DNA from: Chitinophagaceae bacterium
GTDB taxonomy: Bacteria > Bacteroidota > Bacteroidia > Chitinophagales > Chitinophagaceae
Direction: 5' to 3'
Assembly: GCA_013205585.1 (NCBI GenBank)
Contig: JABMML010000075.1
Coordinates: 1 to 7,531, forward strand
Length of the DNA: 7,531 nt
The position numbers were made by a program, and so were the translations under genes. Positions 1 through 7,026 of this stretch are shown in pieces; position 1 is the stretch's first letter; each line of letters opens with the position of its first letter. Under the pieces are notes generated by a model. The model was given only the letters and a program-made list of their open reading frames with translations. It did no database searches and had not been told where the DNA came from.

Positions 1-1082
1 AAATGCATTACATCGCCATCCTTGACAATATATTCTTTCCCCTCAATTCTTAGTTTTCCATTCTCTCTACAAGCGGCCTCGCTTTTAAATTTAATAAAAT
101 CATCAAAAGCAATTACTTCTGCTTTAATGAACCCTTTTTCAAAATCGGTATGAATGACACTGGCTGCTTGTGGGGCTTTCCAGCCTTTGCCAACAGTCCA
201 AGCACGTACTTCTTGTACACCTGCTGTAAAATAGGTTTCTAAGTTTAATAATTTATAAGCCGACTGAATTAAACGGTTTAAAGCAGGTTCAGTCATTTTA
301 TATTCATCCATAAACACCGCTCTATCTGCAGGGTCTTCCAGTTCTGCAATCTGTGATTCAATATTATTACACATTACAATTACTTCAGCACCTTCTGCTT
401 TGGCCATTTCCACCAACATAGTTGAGAACTTGTTGCCTGTGTGCATCGAAGCTTCATCTACATTGGCTACATACATCACAGGTTTTTCTGTTAATAAAAA
501 ACTATCTGCAATGGCTAGTCTGTCTTCTTTAGATAAGTCCAATGAACGAATACTTTTTCCTTGCTCTAAATGTATTTTACATTTTTGTAAAACTTCTAAT
601 TCTACCTTGGCCTTCGGATCGGTTTTAGCCATTTTCTCGCAGCGTTGTATTTTCTTATCAACACTATCTAAATCTTTTAATTGTAATTCTGTTTCAATAA
701 TTTCTTTATCGGCAATAGGGTTAATTGCCCCTTCTTCTCTTAATACATTTTCATCTTCAAAACATCTAATCACATGTATCACGGCACTCACTTCTCTAAT
801 ATTGGCTAAAAACTTATTGCCTAAGCCTTCTCCCTTACTTGCCCCTTTTACTAAACCGGCTATGTCCACAATTTCTAATTGCGTAGGCACAATTCTATTA
901 GGAATAATTAAATCTGCTAATTGTTGCATTCTATTATCGGGTACATCCACTAAACCTATATTGGGTTCGATGGTACAGAATCTATAATTACTTGCCTGCG
1001 CTTTTGCACTATTGCTAACTGCATTAAATAAGGTCGATTTTCCTACATTGGGTAATCCCACAATTCCTGCCTGTAAAGCCAT
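1..1082 (-). CDS. ychF: Redox-regulated ATPase/GTPase YchF (Obg family), 3' end cut by the window
   Basis: This is a cytosolic, ribosome-associated P-loop NTPase of the Obg/YchF (OLA1) subfamily, a near-universal protein linked to translation and stress responses. The visible 360 codons start at ATG 1082-1080 and show the P-loop GLPNVGKST at residues 9-17. A G3/switch II segment, DIAGLVKGASKGEGLGNKF, follows at about residues 79-97. The G4 position reads NVDE (residues 207-210) instead of the NKxD of true GTPases. This is the family hallmark and explains its known preference for ATP. The last ~85 residues form the TGS domain, and the frame is still open at base 1 within the usual C-terminal motif KDGDVMHF. 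The family is about 363-366 residues long, so only a few codons are missing. It is transcribed divergently from the SpmA/B-like gene. The identity is secure. Confidence 0.97.
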   Translation of the reverse strand, partial: MALQAGIVGLPNVGKSTLFNAVSNSAKAQASNYRFCTIEPNIGLVDVPDNRMQQLADLIIPNRIVPTQLEIVDIAGLVKGASKGEGLGNKFLANIREVSAVIHVIRCFEDENVLREEGAINPIADKEIIETELQLKDLDSVDKKIQRCEKMAKTDPKAKVELEVLQKCKIHLEQGKSIRSLDLSKEDRLAIADSFLLTEKPVMYVANVDEASMHTGNKFSTMLVEMAKAEGAEVIVMCNNIESQIAELEDPADRAVFMDEYKMTEPALNRLIQSAYKLLNLETYFTAGVQEVRAWTVGKGWKAPQAASVIHTDFEKGFIKAEVIAFDDFIKFKSEAACRENGKLRIEGKEYIVKDGDVMH

Positions 1083-1104
1083 AATATCTATTGTTTTAAG
1101 AGCG

Positions 1105-1112
1105 CAAAAATA
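1105..1112 (-). promoter_or_regulatory. Candidate Bacteroidota -7 box for ychF
   Basis: On the minus strand this reads TATTTTTG, an exact match to the Bacteroidota sigma-factor -7 consensus TAnnTTTG. It ends 22 nt before the ychF ATG, which would give a short leader. No TTG lies at the expected 17-23 bp upstream; the nearest is 12 bp away. The call rests on the -7 box and its position only. Confidence 0.35.
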
Positions 1113-1160
1113 CAATTCTAAACTCAAAAATGACTATATTAGAACCATAAACAATTGAAT

Positions 1161-2393
1161 ATGGCCTTGAATATTATTTGGATGGGTTTTTTTGTAATTG
1201 CCTTTATAATTGCCCTATGTAAACTTGTTTTTTTAGGAGATACGACCATTTTCAAGTTATTAGCCGATGGTATCTTTGATTCCGCAAAGTCCTCTGTAAT
1301 CGATGTTGCCTTCCCTTTGGCAGGTACCATGGTCTTTTTTTTAGGTTTAATGAATATTGCTGAAAAAGCAGGGGCTATTCAAAAACTAGCCAAATGGATG
1401 AACCCATTTTTAAGTCGTTTATTCCCAGAAGTACCCGCCAATCATCCTGCCATGGGGCAGATGGTCATGAATTTTTCTGCCAATATGTTAGGATTAGATA
1501 ATGCAGCCACTCCTTTTGGTTTAAAAGCCATGGAGAGCTTACAAAGTTTAAACCCCGAAAAAGAAAAGGCCACCAATGCCCAAATTATGTTTTTGGTTTT
1601 ACATACTAGTGGGCTTACCATTATTCCTTTAACTATTATATCTTATAGGTTAGCTGCAGGCTCTCAAGATGCAGCTAGTATTTTTATACCCTGCGTTTTA
1701 GCCACTATTGGAACTACTTTGGCTTCCATATTAATGGTTGGATTTTATCAAAAATTAAAATGGGATAAGGTTTTAATTAGCTGGTTAATTGGTTTAGTAT
1801 TAATAATGGTGGGTGTATTATTGGGAGTAAACTCTTTAAGTTCCGCTAATAAAGAAATATTTTCAAAAGTAATAGGCAGCGGATTACTTCTTGTAATTAT
1901 TGTTGCCATTATAGTAGGAGGTGCTTATAAAAAAGTTTCTGTATTCGATGCCTTTATTGAAGGTGCTAAAAATGGCTTTGAGGTAATTATAAAAATCATA
2001 CCTTATTTGGTAGCCATGTTAGTAGCAATTCGTGTATTTAGAGATAGCGGTGCCATGAATTATGTTTTAAATGCCATTACTTATTTAATTCAGTTAACAG
2101 GAATGAATACAGAATTTATTGGAGCCTTACCGGTGGCCATCATGAAACCACTAAGTGGGAGTGGGGCAAGAGGAATGATGTTAGATATATTTCAAAACCA
2201 AGGGCCCGATTCTTTTGTAGGTAAATTAGCATCTATTTTTCAGGGCTCTGCAGATACTACTTTTTATATTATTGCACTATATTTTGGTAGCGTAGGTATT
2301 AAGAAAATTAGATACGCTTTATGGGCTGGTATTTTTGCCGATATAATAGGGGTGGTCATTGCCATACTTATTGGCTATATATTTTTTAAGTAA
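1161..2393 (+). CDS. Fused SpmA-SpmB nucleoside-recognition (Gate) domain membrane protein
   Basis: This 410-residue polytopic inner-membrane protein has two halves matching Bacillus spore maturation proteins SpmA and SpmB, both nucleoside-recognition/Gate-domain proteins related to concentrative nucleoside transporters. Residues 1-200 are SpmA-like, with HPAMG (95-99) and NAATPFGLKAME (114-125). After a hydrophobic linker (~205-225), residues ~236-410 are SpmB-like, with IIPYLVAMLVAIRVFR (279-294), KPLSGSGARGM (329-339), GPDSFVGKLASIFQGSADTT (348-367) and YFGSVGIKK (374-382). The substrate is not established; in Bacillus the pair is needed for spore-core dehydration, a role a non-sporulating host would not have. 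I chose ATG 1161 over an in-frame TTG at 1155, because ATG is the commoner start and gives the SpmA-like beginning MALNIIWMGFF. No clear Shine-Dalgarno sequence is seen. It converges on the EVE-domain gene 24 bp downstream. Confidence 0.92.
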   Translation: MALNIIWMGFFVIAFIIALCKLVFLGDTTIFKLLADGIFDSAKSSVIDVAFPLAGTMVFFLGLMNIAEKAGAIQKLAKWMNPFLSRLFPEVPANHPAMGQMVMNFSANMLGLDNAATPFGLKAMESLQSLNPEKEKATNAQIMFLVLHTSGLTIIPLTIISYRLAAGSQDAASIFIPCVLATIGTTLASILMVGFYQKLKWDKVLISWLIGLVLIMVGVLLGVNSLSSANKEIFSKVIGSGLLLVIIVAIIVGGAYKKVSVFDAFIEGAKNGFEVIIKIIPYLVAMLVAIRVFRDSGAMNYVLNAITYLIQLTGMNTEFIGALPVAIMKPLSGSGARGMMLDIFQNQGPDSFVGKLASIFQGSADTTFYIIALYFGSVGIKKIRYALWAGIFADIIGVVIAILIGYIFFK

Positions 2394-2417
2394 TGCCCCA
2401 AAAGCTTATTCCGGAAC

Positions 2418-2828
2418 TTACTTACCCTGGCTCATTTTCATGACTTCCTTCCACTCTTTATCTGTAACAGGTTGTACCGATAATCGTCCTAATCTAACCA
2501 AGGCCATATTGGCTAAATTGGTATTGGCTTTTACGTCTGCTAATTTCACAGGATGTTTTAATTTTTCCTGAGGCGCAAAATCTACAGCTAACCAAGCGGT
2601 TTCTTCAGTAGTAGGGTCTTGATAAGATTCTTTAACCACTTTAGCAATACCTACAATTTCCATGCCTTCATTGCTATGGTACCAAAAGGCTAGGTCGCCT
2701 TTTTTCATTGATCTTAAATTATTACGGGCGCCATAATTTCTTACACCATCCCAAAATGTTTTTTTGTCTTTGACAAACTGCTCCCAAGAATATTTAAAAG
2801 GTTCTGATTTAATTAACCAATAGGCCAT
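2418..2828 (-). CDS. Stand-alone EVE-domain protein (THYN1-like)
   Basis: This 136-residue protein consists almost entirely of one EVE domain, a PUA-like fold that in characterised members binds modified bases in DNA or RNA. It opens with AYWLIKSEP (residues 2-10), the usual beginning for bacterial EVE/thymocyte nuclear protein 1 homologues. The hallmark W-D-G-V-R-N-Y-x-A-R-N-x-L run is at residues 26-38, an aromatic stretch FWYHSN at 48-53 and the closing strand RLSVQPV at 115-121. There is no fused nuclease, so it is the small soluble single-domain type. It begins 11 nt after the lutA-like stop and is probably translated from the same message. Its cellular role is unknown. The family call is secure, but the link to its neighbours may be only positional. 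Confidence 0.94.
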   Translation of the reverse strand: MAYWLIKSEPFKYSWEQFVKDKKTFWDGVRNYGARNNLRSMKKGDLAFWYHSNEGMEIVGIAKVVKESYQDPTTEETAWLAVDFAPQEKLKHPVKLADVKANTNLANMALVRLGRLSVQPVTDKEWKEVMKMSQGK

Positions 2829-2839
2829 AGTAAAATTTT

Positions 2840-3559
2840 TTAATATCCACTAGCAAGTACATCTGCTAAGTGAAGTATTTGTACATTATTGCCATTAAAT
2901 TTTAATCGGCCATCTAAATGCATTAAACAACTTGAATCGGTGCTAATTAAATATTCGGCTTGTGTATTAATTATATTTTCAATTTTTTGATCGGCCATAG
3001 AAACACTAATGGTATCATACTTCACCGCAAAGCTTCCTCCAAAACCACAGCAGGTTTCCACTTCATTCATTTCTACTAATTCTAAACCAGCCACTTTCGA
3101 TAATAATTGTCTTGGCTCTTGTTTAATATTACATTCTCTTAAACCAGCACAACTATCGTGATAAGTAGCCTTGCCTTCAAACTTAGCACCTAAGTCGGTA
3201 ACATTTAAAATTTTAACCAAGAATTCTGAAAGCTCAAATATTCTATTGCTTACTTTTTTTGCAGGGCTTTGAAAGGCGTTATTCTCGAAAATTTTTCCAA
3301 AATTATTTCTTACAAAACCTGTGCAACTTGCACTAGGGCTTACAATATAATCGGCGCCATCAAAGTCTTGTACAAATTTGGTACATACATCTTTAGACTC
3401 GCTCCAAAAACCAGCATTAAAAGCGGGTTGACCACAACAGGTTTGCTTTTCGTTGTATTTTACTTTACAACCTGCTTTTTCTAATACTTTAATTGTATTA
3501 AAAGCAGCTTCTGGATACAATTGATCCATAAAACAAGGAATAAATAGCTGTACTGTCAT
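2840..3559 (-). CDS. lutA: LutA/YkgE-type (Fe-S)-binding CCG-domain protein, lactate oxidation
   Basis: This 239-residue cytosolic protein has two cysteine-rich CCG domains, like the LutA subunit of the LutABC L-lactate oxidase and the HdrB-type subunits of heterodisulfide reductases. Domain 1 uses C9, C41-C42-G (CCGQPAFNAGFW) and C79. Domain 2 uses C137, C170-C171-G (CCGFGGSFAVK) and C211 (SSCLMHLDGRL). These patterns fit ligation of iron-sulfur clusters. Length and landmarks match Bacillus LutA (about 238 residues) end to end. The fourth cysteine of the first motif is F82; Bacillus LutA also appears to lack it, so this is not damage. LutB and LutC partners are not in the window. It lies 44 bp after the TPR gene and 11 bp before the EVE gene. 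The family is certain; lactate as the actual substrate is inferred. Confidence 0.9.
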   Translation of the reverse strand: MTVQLFIPCFMDQLYPEAAFNTIKVLEKAGCKVKYNEKQTCCGQPAFNAGFWSESKDVCTKFVQDFDGADYIVSPSASCTGFVRNNFGKIFENNAFQSPAKKVSNRIFELSEFLVKILNVTDLGAKFEGKATYHDSCAGLRECNIKQEPRQLLSKVAGLELVEMNEVETCCGFGGSFAVKYDTISVSMADQKIENIINTQAEYLISTDSSCLMHLDGRLKFNGNNVQILHLADVLASGY

Positions 3560-3563
3560 TTAT

Positions 3564-3571
3564 CAAAAATA
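3564..3571 (-). promoter_or_regulatory. Possible -7 box immediately before lutA
   Basis: The minus strand reads TATTTTTG, matching TAnnTTTG, and its final G is only 4 nt before the lutA ATG. If it is active, the transcript would start at or near the start codon and be leaderless. No -33 TTG is visible upstream. In a gap this A+T-rich it could easily be chance. Confidence 0.2.
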
Positions 3572-3603
3572 AGAATACTTAGGTAATAATTAAGCTAAAA
3601 AAA

Positions 3604-4257
3604 TTAAGGCTGAACCTTTAATCTATTAATGTACTTATCGGCCTGGAAGCCTTTATCTGATTTAGGATATTTAGTCTTAATAGTCGTATAAATTTCAATG
3701 GCATCATCGGCCTTACCATTGATTTCTAATAAAGAAGCAGCACGGTATAAATATTCAGAAGAAATACCTTCATCCTCTGGGAAATGACCACCTGCTTTTT
3801 TATAGTATTCTATTGCCTCCTCATTGTTTTTTAAATCGGCGTAAGCATCCCCAATTGTTCCATAAGCAATGGCCTGCACTTGCTTAGCAGAAGTAGAGAA
3901 GTCCTTTAAATATTCGATAGACTTTTTGTAATCGTTCAAACGGTAATAACTAATACCAGCATAGTAATTAGCTAAATTAGCTGCCTTGGTACCACTGTAC
4001 TCTTTTATAATATATAATACGCCTTTGTTGGCGCCATCTCCGTTGAGTACATAATTAGAAGAGTCTAAACCAAAATACTTTTCTGCTGTATACATCGTAT
4101 CGGCTGCTTTAGCTTCTCTAGGATTTTGGTATAATTCTGTATAGCCAAAATAAGCTAATACCACTGCTACTAAAATAGTAACTGTATAGGTTAAAGTTTT
4201 TTGATTGTTTTTTACAAAATCTACAAAGGGGTGTTTTTCTTGGTGTAATTCGCTCAT
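3604..4257 (-). CDS. Membrane-anchored tetratricopeptide-repeat protein (YfgM/TPR_21-like)
   Basis: This 217-residue protein has a short charged N terminus (residues 1-20), a single transmembrane helix at about 21-40 (TLTYTVTILVAVVLAYFGYT) and a periplasmic or extracytoplasmic helical-repeat region. Three TPR-like units can be read: about 93-126 (YYAGISYYRLNDYKKSIEYL), 127-160 (GDAYADLKNNEEAIEYYKKA) and 166-199 (AASLLEINGKADDAIEIY). The architecture of one N-terminal anchor plus short TPRs resembles YfgM, which in E. coli associates with the SecYEG-PpiD translocon. Sequence alone does not prove that role in this phylum. The gene starts 15 nt after the pdhA stop with no Shine-Dalgarno sequence. 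TPR regions are protein-binding scaffolds, and the partner is not evident. Confidence 0.85.
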   Translation of the reverse strand: MSELHQEKHPFVDFVKNNQKTLTYTVTILVAVVLAYFGYTELYQNPREAKAADTMYTAEKYFGLDSSNYVLNGDGANKGVLYIIKEYSGTKAANLANYYAGISYYRLNDYKKSIEYLKDFSTSAKQVQAIAYGTIGDAYADLKNNEEAIEYYKKAGGHFPEDEGISSEYLYRAASLLEINGKADDAIEIYTTIKTKYPKSDKGFQADKYINRLKVQP

Positions 4258-4272
4258 ATATATTTGTTATAA

Positions 4273-5268
4273 TTAATCTACAATAAAAGGGTAGGATGAA
4301 TCAATGTATACATCTTTCAATAATTCACTTTCGTCTGGCCATGGACTTTCTTCTGCAAATTTTACGGAAGCTTCCACTATACCTGCAATTTTTTCGTCAA
4401 TGGCTTTTAGTTCTTCTTCTGTGGCGAACTTATTTTCAATAATAGTGCTATGTACTTTCGTAATAGGGTCTTGATTTTTGTAATCTTCCACCTCGTCTTT
4501 AGAACGGTATTTTTGAGGATCCGATACAGAGTGCCCTCTATAACGATAGGTTTTCATTTCTAATAAAGTAGGGCCTTCACCATCACGGGCTCTTTTCACA
4601 GCTCTTACCACACTATCATGCACAGCTTCTGCTGTCATACCATCTATTTTGTCAGAAGGCATTTCATACGCATCGGCTAATTTATAAATATCAATAACAT
4701 TACTTGTTCTTTCAATTGAAGTCCCCATTGCGTAGTTGTTATTCTCGCAAATAAATACCACTGGTAATTTCCAAATCATGGCTAAATTAAATACTTCATG
4801 CAACATACCTTGTCTTGCTGCGCCATCTCCAAAAAAGCATAATACCACATTTTTTGAACCACGGTATTGTTCTGCAAAAGCTAAACCTGCACCTGTTCCA
4901 ATTTGAGCACCTACTATGCCATGACCTCCAAAAAAATTATGTTCCTTACTAAACAAGTGCATACTGCCCCCTTTTCCTTTAGAGCAGCCTGTAGCTTTCC
5001 CATATAACTCAGCCATAGCCGAATTAGGGCTCATTCCTTTGGCCAAGGCTAAACCATGGTCACGGTATCCGGTAATAAAGGGGTCTTCTGGATTGGTAGC
5101 AGTCATACAGCCAGCTGCAATGGCTTCCTGTCCATTATAAACATGGAAGAAACCTCTGATTTTTCCAGCCATTTTATACATCTCTTCTGCTTTGGATTCA
5201 AACTGACGAATTAACTGCATTAGTTCGTACCAATAGAGATATGTTTCTTTAGAAAATTTTTGGGCCAC
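4273..5268 (-). CDS. pdhA: Pyruvate dehydrogenase E1 component, alpha subunit
   Basis: PdhA, with the E1 beta subunit, performs the thiamine-diphosphate-dependent decarboxylation of pyruvate and passes the acetyl group to the E2 lipoyl domain. The 331-residue length is that of a separate alpha chain. The thiamine-diphosphate motif begins with GDG at 147-149 and ends in ENNNYAMGT (175-183). Other landmarks are GYRDHGLALAKG (67-78), KGKGGSMHLF (97-106) and the RYRGHSVSDP loop (242-251), the region phosphorylated in eukaryotic homologues. The start is GTG 5268-5266: an in-frame TAA sits three codons upstream and the next ATG is codon 17, inside conserved sequence. AAAGGA lies just 2 nt before the GTG. 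It is probably the first gene of a run with the TPR, lutA and EVE genes. No E1 beta or E2 gene is in view. Branched-chain or acetoin E1 alpha is a less likely alternative. Confidence 0.93.
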   Translation of the reverse strand: MAQKFSKETYLYWYELMQLIRQFESKAEEMYKMAGKIRGFFHVYNGQEAIAAGCMTATNPEDPFITGYRDHGLALAKGMSPNSAMAELYGKATGCSKGKGGSMHLFSKEHNFFGGHGIVGAQIGTGAGLAFAEQYRGSKNVVLCFFGDGAARQGMLHEVFNLAMIWKLPVVFICENNNYAMGTSIERTSNVIDIYKLADAYEMPSDKIDGMTAEAVHDSVVRAVKRARDGEGPTLLEMKTYRYRGHSVSDPQKYRSKDEVEDYKNQDPITKVHSTIIENKFATEEELKAIDEKIAGIVEASVKFAEESPWPDESELLKDVYIDSSYPFIVD

Positions 5269-5288
5269 AGTCCTTTAATTTTGAGCAG

Positions 5289-5322
5289 CAAATATACTGT
5301 TTTCTACCATAAAATAGAGCAA
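5289..5322 (-). promoter_or_regulatory. Candidate pdhA promoter (-33 TTG, -7 TATATTTG)
   Basis: On the minus strand TATATTTG (5296-5289) matches TAnnTTTG exactly. A TTG (5322-5320, the end of a TTTTTTG run) lies 23 bp upstream, at the long end of the spacing used in this phylum. The box ends 20 nt before the GTG start. An 8-bp inverted repeat overlaps both elements. This is the best-supported promoter in the window. Confidence 0.5.
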
Positions 5323-5330
5323 AAAACAGT
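5296..5330. repeat. 8-bp inverted repeat with 19-nt spacer in the pdhA promoter
   Basis: ACTGTTTT (5296-5303) and AAAACAGT (5323-5330) are perfect reverse complements separated by 19 nt. One arm touches the -7 box and the other lies against the -33 TTG, so the repeat brackets the promoter spacer. No T-run follows either arm in the direction expected for a terminator. It may be a regulator-binding site or chance in A+T-rich DNA. Confidence 0.5.
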
Positions 5331-5333
5331 CCT

Positions 5334-6965
5334 TTAGGCTTCTTTTAAAAATGGATAAGTATAGTCGGTAGGAGGGTTAAAGGTCTCCTTAATTGTCCTT
5401 GCACTCAACCATCTATATAAATTCAACATAGATCCTGCTTTGTCATTAGTTCCAGAAGCCCTAGCACCCCCAAAAGGCTGTTGTCCTACAACGGCTCCTG
5501 TTGGTTTATCGTTTATATAAAAATTACCCGCTGCATGTCTTAGCAATTTGGTAGCTAGTTCAATGGCCTTTCTGTCTTGAGCAATAATGGCTCCAGTTAA
5601 AGCATAATTAGAAGTGCTATCTAATAGCTTTAAAGTTTTTTCATAATCAGCAGCCGGATAAGTATAAATGGTAAGTACTGGTCCAAAAATTTCTTCACAC
5701 ATGGTAGTGTATTTTGGATCGGTGGTTTCAATAATAGTGGGTTCAATAAAGTAGCCTAGTTTTTTATTATAATTTCCACCTACAAGTATTTTTGCTTTTT
5801 TATCTTTTTTAACTTGATCAATATATTTAGCAATATTATCAAACGATTTTTCATCAATGACTGCGTTCACAAAATTGGAAAAATTTTCAACCGTTCCCAT
5901 TTTCATAGTCTTTATTGCCTTCACTAATTTTTCTTTAATGGCTGGAGCAATATTAGAGGGTAAATAAGCACGAGATGCTGCAGAACATTTTTGTCCTTGG
6001 TATTCAAATGCACCACGCGCAAGTGCAGTCACTGCAGTATCTACATCGGCAGTTTCATGTACCATTACAAAATCTTTACCTCCTGTTTCACCCACAATTC
6101 TTGGATAAGTTTTATACTTAGTAATATTTTCTCCAATTTGTTTCCACATATAATTAAACACACCTGTACTTCCTGTAAAGTGAACACCTGCAAAATCGGG
6201 ATGCGCAAAACAAGTAGCACCAATGGTAGGGCCATCTACATACACAATATTAATGACACCATCTGGAAGTCCTGCTTCTTTCATGATACGCATAAATAAT
6301 TGTGCAGAATAAATTTGTGTGTTCGCAGGTTTCCAAACAACTACATTTCCACACATAGCAGCAGAGGCTGGTAAGTTTCCACCAATGGCTGTAAAATTAA
6401 ATGGCGTAATGGCTAGTACAAATCCTTCGAGTCCACGATATTCCATTCTATTATGAATACCAGGTGATGAGATAGGTTGTTGTTGATATATTTGACTTAA
6501 AAAATGAACATTGAATCTTAAAAAATCAATTAACTCACAAGAAGCGTCTATCTCTGCTTGATATGCATTTTTACTTTGTCCTAACATGGTAGCCGCATTC
6601 ATTTCAAAACGATACTTAGTTGCTAATAAATCGGCTGCTTTTAAAAATATATGTGCTCTTGCTTCCCAATTCATATTCGACCATGTATTTCTTACTTTTA
6701 ATGCTGAATTAATAGCAAGGTCTACATGTTTTTTATTACCCATATGAAAATGACCCAGTGTATGTTTTATTTCATGAGGTGGATGAATGGCTTGTTTAAG
6801 ATCGGTTCTAATTTCTTTACCATTTATGATCATGGGAATGTCCAATGATTTTTTCTTTAGCGAAGCGATGGCTTGTTTTAAAGCTAATTTTTCAGCAGAA
6901 CCTGGAGCATAAGTTAATACGGGTTCATTTACTGGAATAGGATAATTAAATGTGCCGAATTGCAT
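5334..6965 (-). CDS. pruA: L-glutamate gamma-semialdehyde dehydrogenase (delta-1-pyrroline-5-carboxylate dehydrogenase)
   Basis: This cytosolic NAD-dependent aldehyde dehydrogenase oxidises glutamate semialdehyde (from pyrroline-5-carboxylate) to glutamate, the second step of proline breakdown. With the start at ATG 6965-6963 it has 543 residues, the normal size for single-function P5C dehydrogenases of this type. Landmarks are TPFNFTAIGGNLP (187-199), WKPA (211-214), FTGSTGVF (263-270), GETGGKD with catalytic Glu293, GQKCSAASR with catalytic Cys327, EEIFGPVL (424-431) and QQPFGGARASGTNDKAG (495-511). An upstream in-frame ATG at 7007 would add 14 hydrophobic residues. I rejected it because a -7 box lies between the two ATGs and MQFGTFNYPIPVNEPV looks like the normal family beginning. 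No proline dehydrogenase gene is nearby. It is followed by pdhA on the same strand after 65 bp. Confidence 0.95.
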   Translation of the reverse strand: MQFGTFNYPIPVNEPVLTYAPGSAEKLALKQAIASLKKKSLDIPMIINGKEIRTDLKQAIHPPHEIKHTLGHFHMGNKKHVDLAINSALKVRNTWSNMNWEARAHIFLKAADLLATKYRFEMNAATMLGQSKNAYQAEIDASCELIDFLRFNVHFLSQIYQQQPISSPGIHNRMEYRGLEGFVLAITPFNFTAIGGNLPASAAMCGNVVVWKPANTQIYSAQLFMRIMKEAGLPDGVINIVYVDGPTIGATCFAHPDFAGVHFTGSTGVFNYMWKQIGENITKYKTYPRIVGETGGKDFVMVHETADVDTAVTALARGAFEYQGQKCSAASRAYLPSNIAPAIKEKLVKAIKTMKMGTVENFSNFVNAVIDEKSFDNIAKYIDQVKKDKKAKILVGGNYNKKLGYFIEPTIIETTDPKYTTMCEEIFGPVLTIYTYPAADYEKTLKLLDSTSNYALTGAIIAQDRKAIELATKLLRHAAGNFYINDKPTGAVVGQQPFGGARASGTNDKAGSMLNLYRWLSARTIKETFNPPTDYTYPFLKEA

Positions 6966-6983
6966 AATATTTGAATTAGACTT

Positions 6984-6991
6984 CAAAAATA
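6984..6991 (-). promoter_or_regulatory. Candidate -7 box for pruA
   Basis: The minus strand reads TATTTTTG, an exact TAnnTTTG match ending 18 nt before the preferred pruA ATG (6965). The distance resembles those before pdhA (20 nt) and ychF (22 nt). It lies downstream of the alternative ATG at 7007 and so supports the shorter protein. No good -33 TTG is seen. Confidence 0.35.
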
Positions 6992-7026
6992 AGCATAAAA
7001 TGAACATCTGTTAGGAAGTTCTCTTA

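Larger units (their letters stand above)
5267..5336. repeat. 11-bp direct repeat bracketing the pruA-pdhA gap
   Basis: The sequence acagtccttta occurs at 5267-5277 and again at 5326-5336, offset by 59 bp. On the coding (minus) strand both read TAAAGGACTGT. The first copy in transcription order contains the pruA stop TAA; the second supplies the AAAGGA and the first two bases of the pdhA GTG. The exact match is seen directly; any function is unknown. Confidence 0.5.

Noticed and set aside
400..987. Long plus-strand open frame of 195 codons
   Set aside because: It lies entirely antisense to the well-conserved ychF and resembles no known protein; it is a shadow of that gene.
1139..1330. Minus-strand 63-codon open frame
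   Set aside because: It is antisense to the start of the SpmA/B fusion and has no family features.
2394..2417. Bidirectional terminator between the convergent stops
   Set aside because: Only the 8-bp palindrome TTCCGGAA (2409-2416) is present, with no real stem-loop or T-run, so no terminator is called.
2359..2571. Plus-strand 70-codon open frame across the convergent junction
   Set aside because: It overlaps the end of the SpmA/B gene and the EVE gene in antisense, and its sequence has no recognisable features.
2418..2828. EVE-domain gene as part of a defence system
   Set aside because: EVE domains occur in modification-dependent restriction, but here there is no fused or neighbouring nuclease, and the flanking genes are metabolic.
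3269..3484. Plus-strand 71-codon open frame
   Set aside because: It is antisense to lutA, where the CCG motifs define the real frame.
5296..5330. Rho-independent terminator for pruA
   Set aside because: The inverted repeat has a 19-nt loop, low G+C arms and no following T-run on the minus strand; a regulatory role fits better.
5991..6299. Plus-strand 102-codon, cysteine- and histidine-rich open frame
   Set aside because: It is antisense to the catalytic region of pruA; the Cys/His content follows from the opposite-strand codons.
6966..7007. N-terminal extension of pruA by 14 residues from an ATG at 7007
   Set aside because: A -7 promoter box (6984-6991) falls inside the extension, and the added residues are not part of the family beginning.
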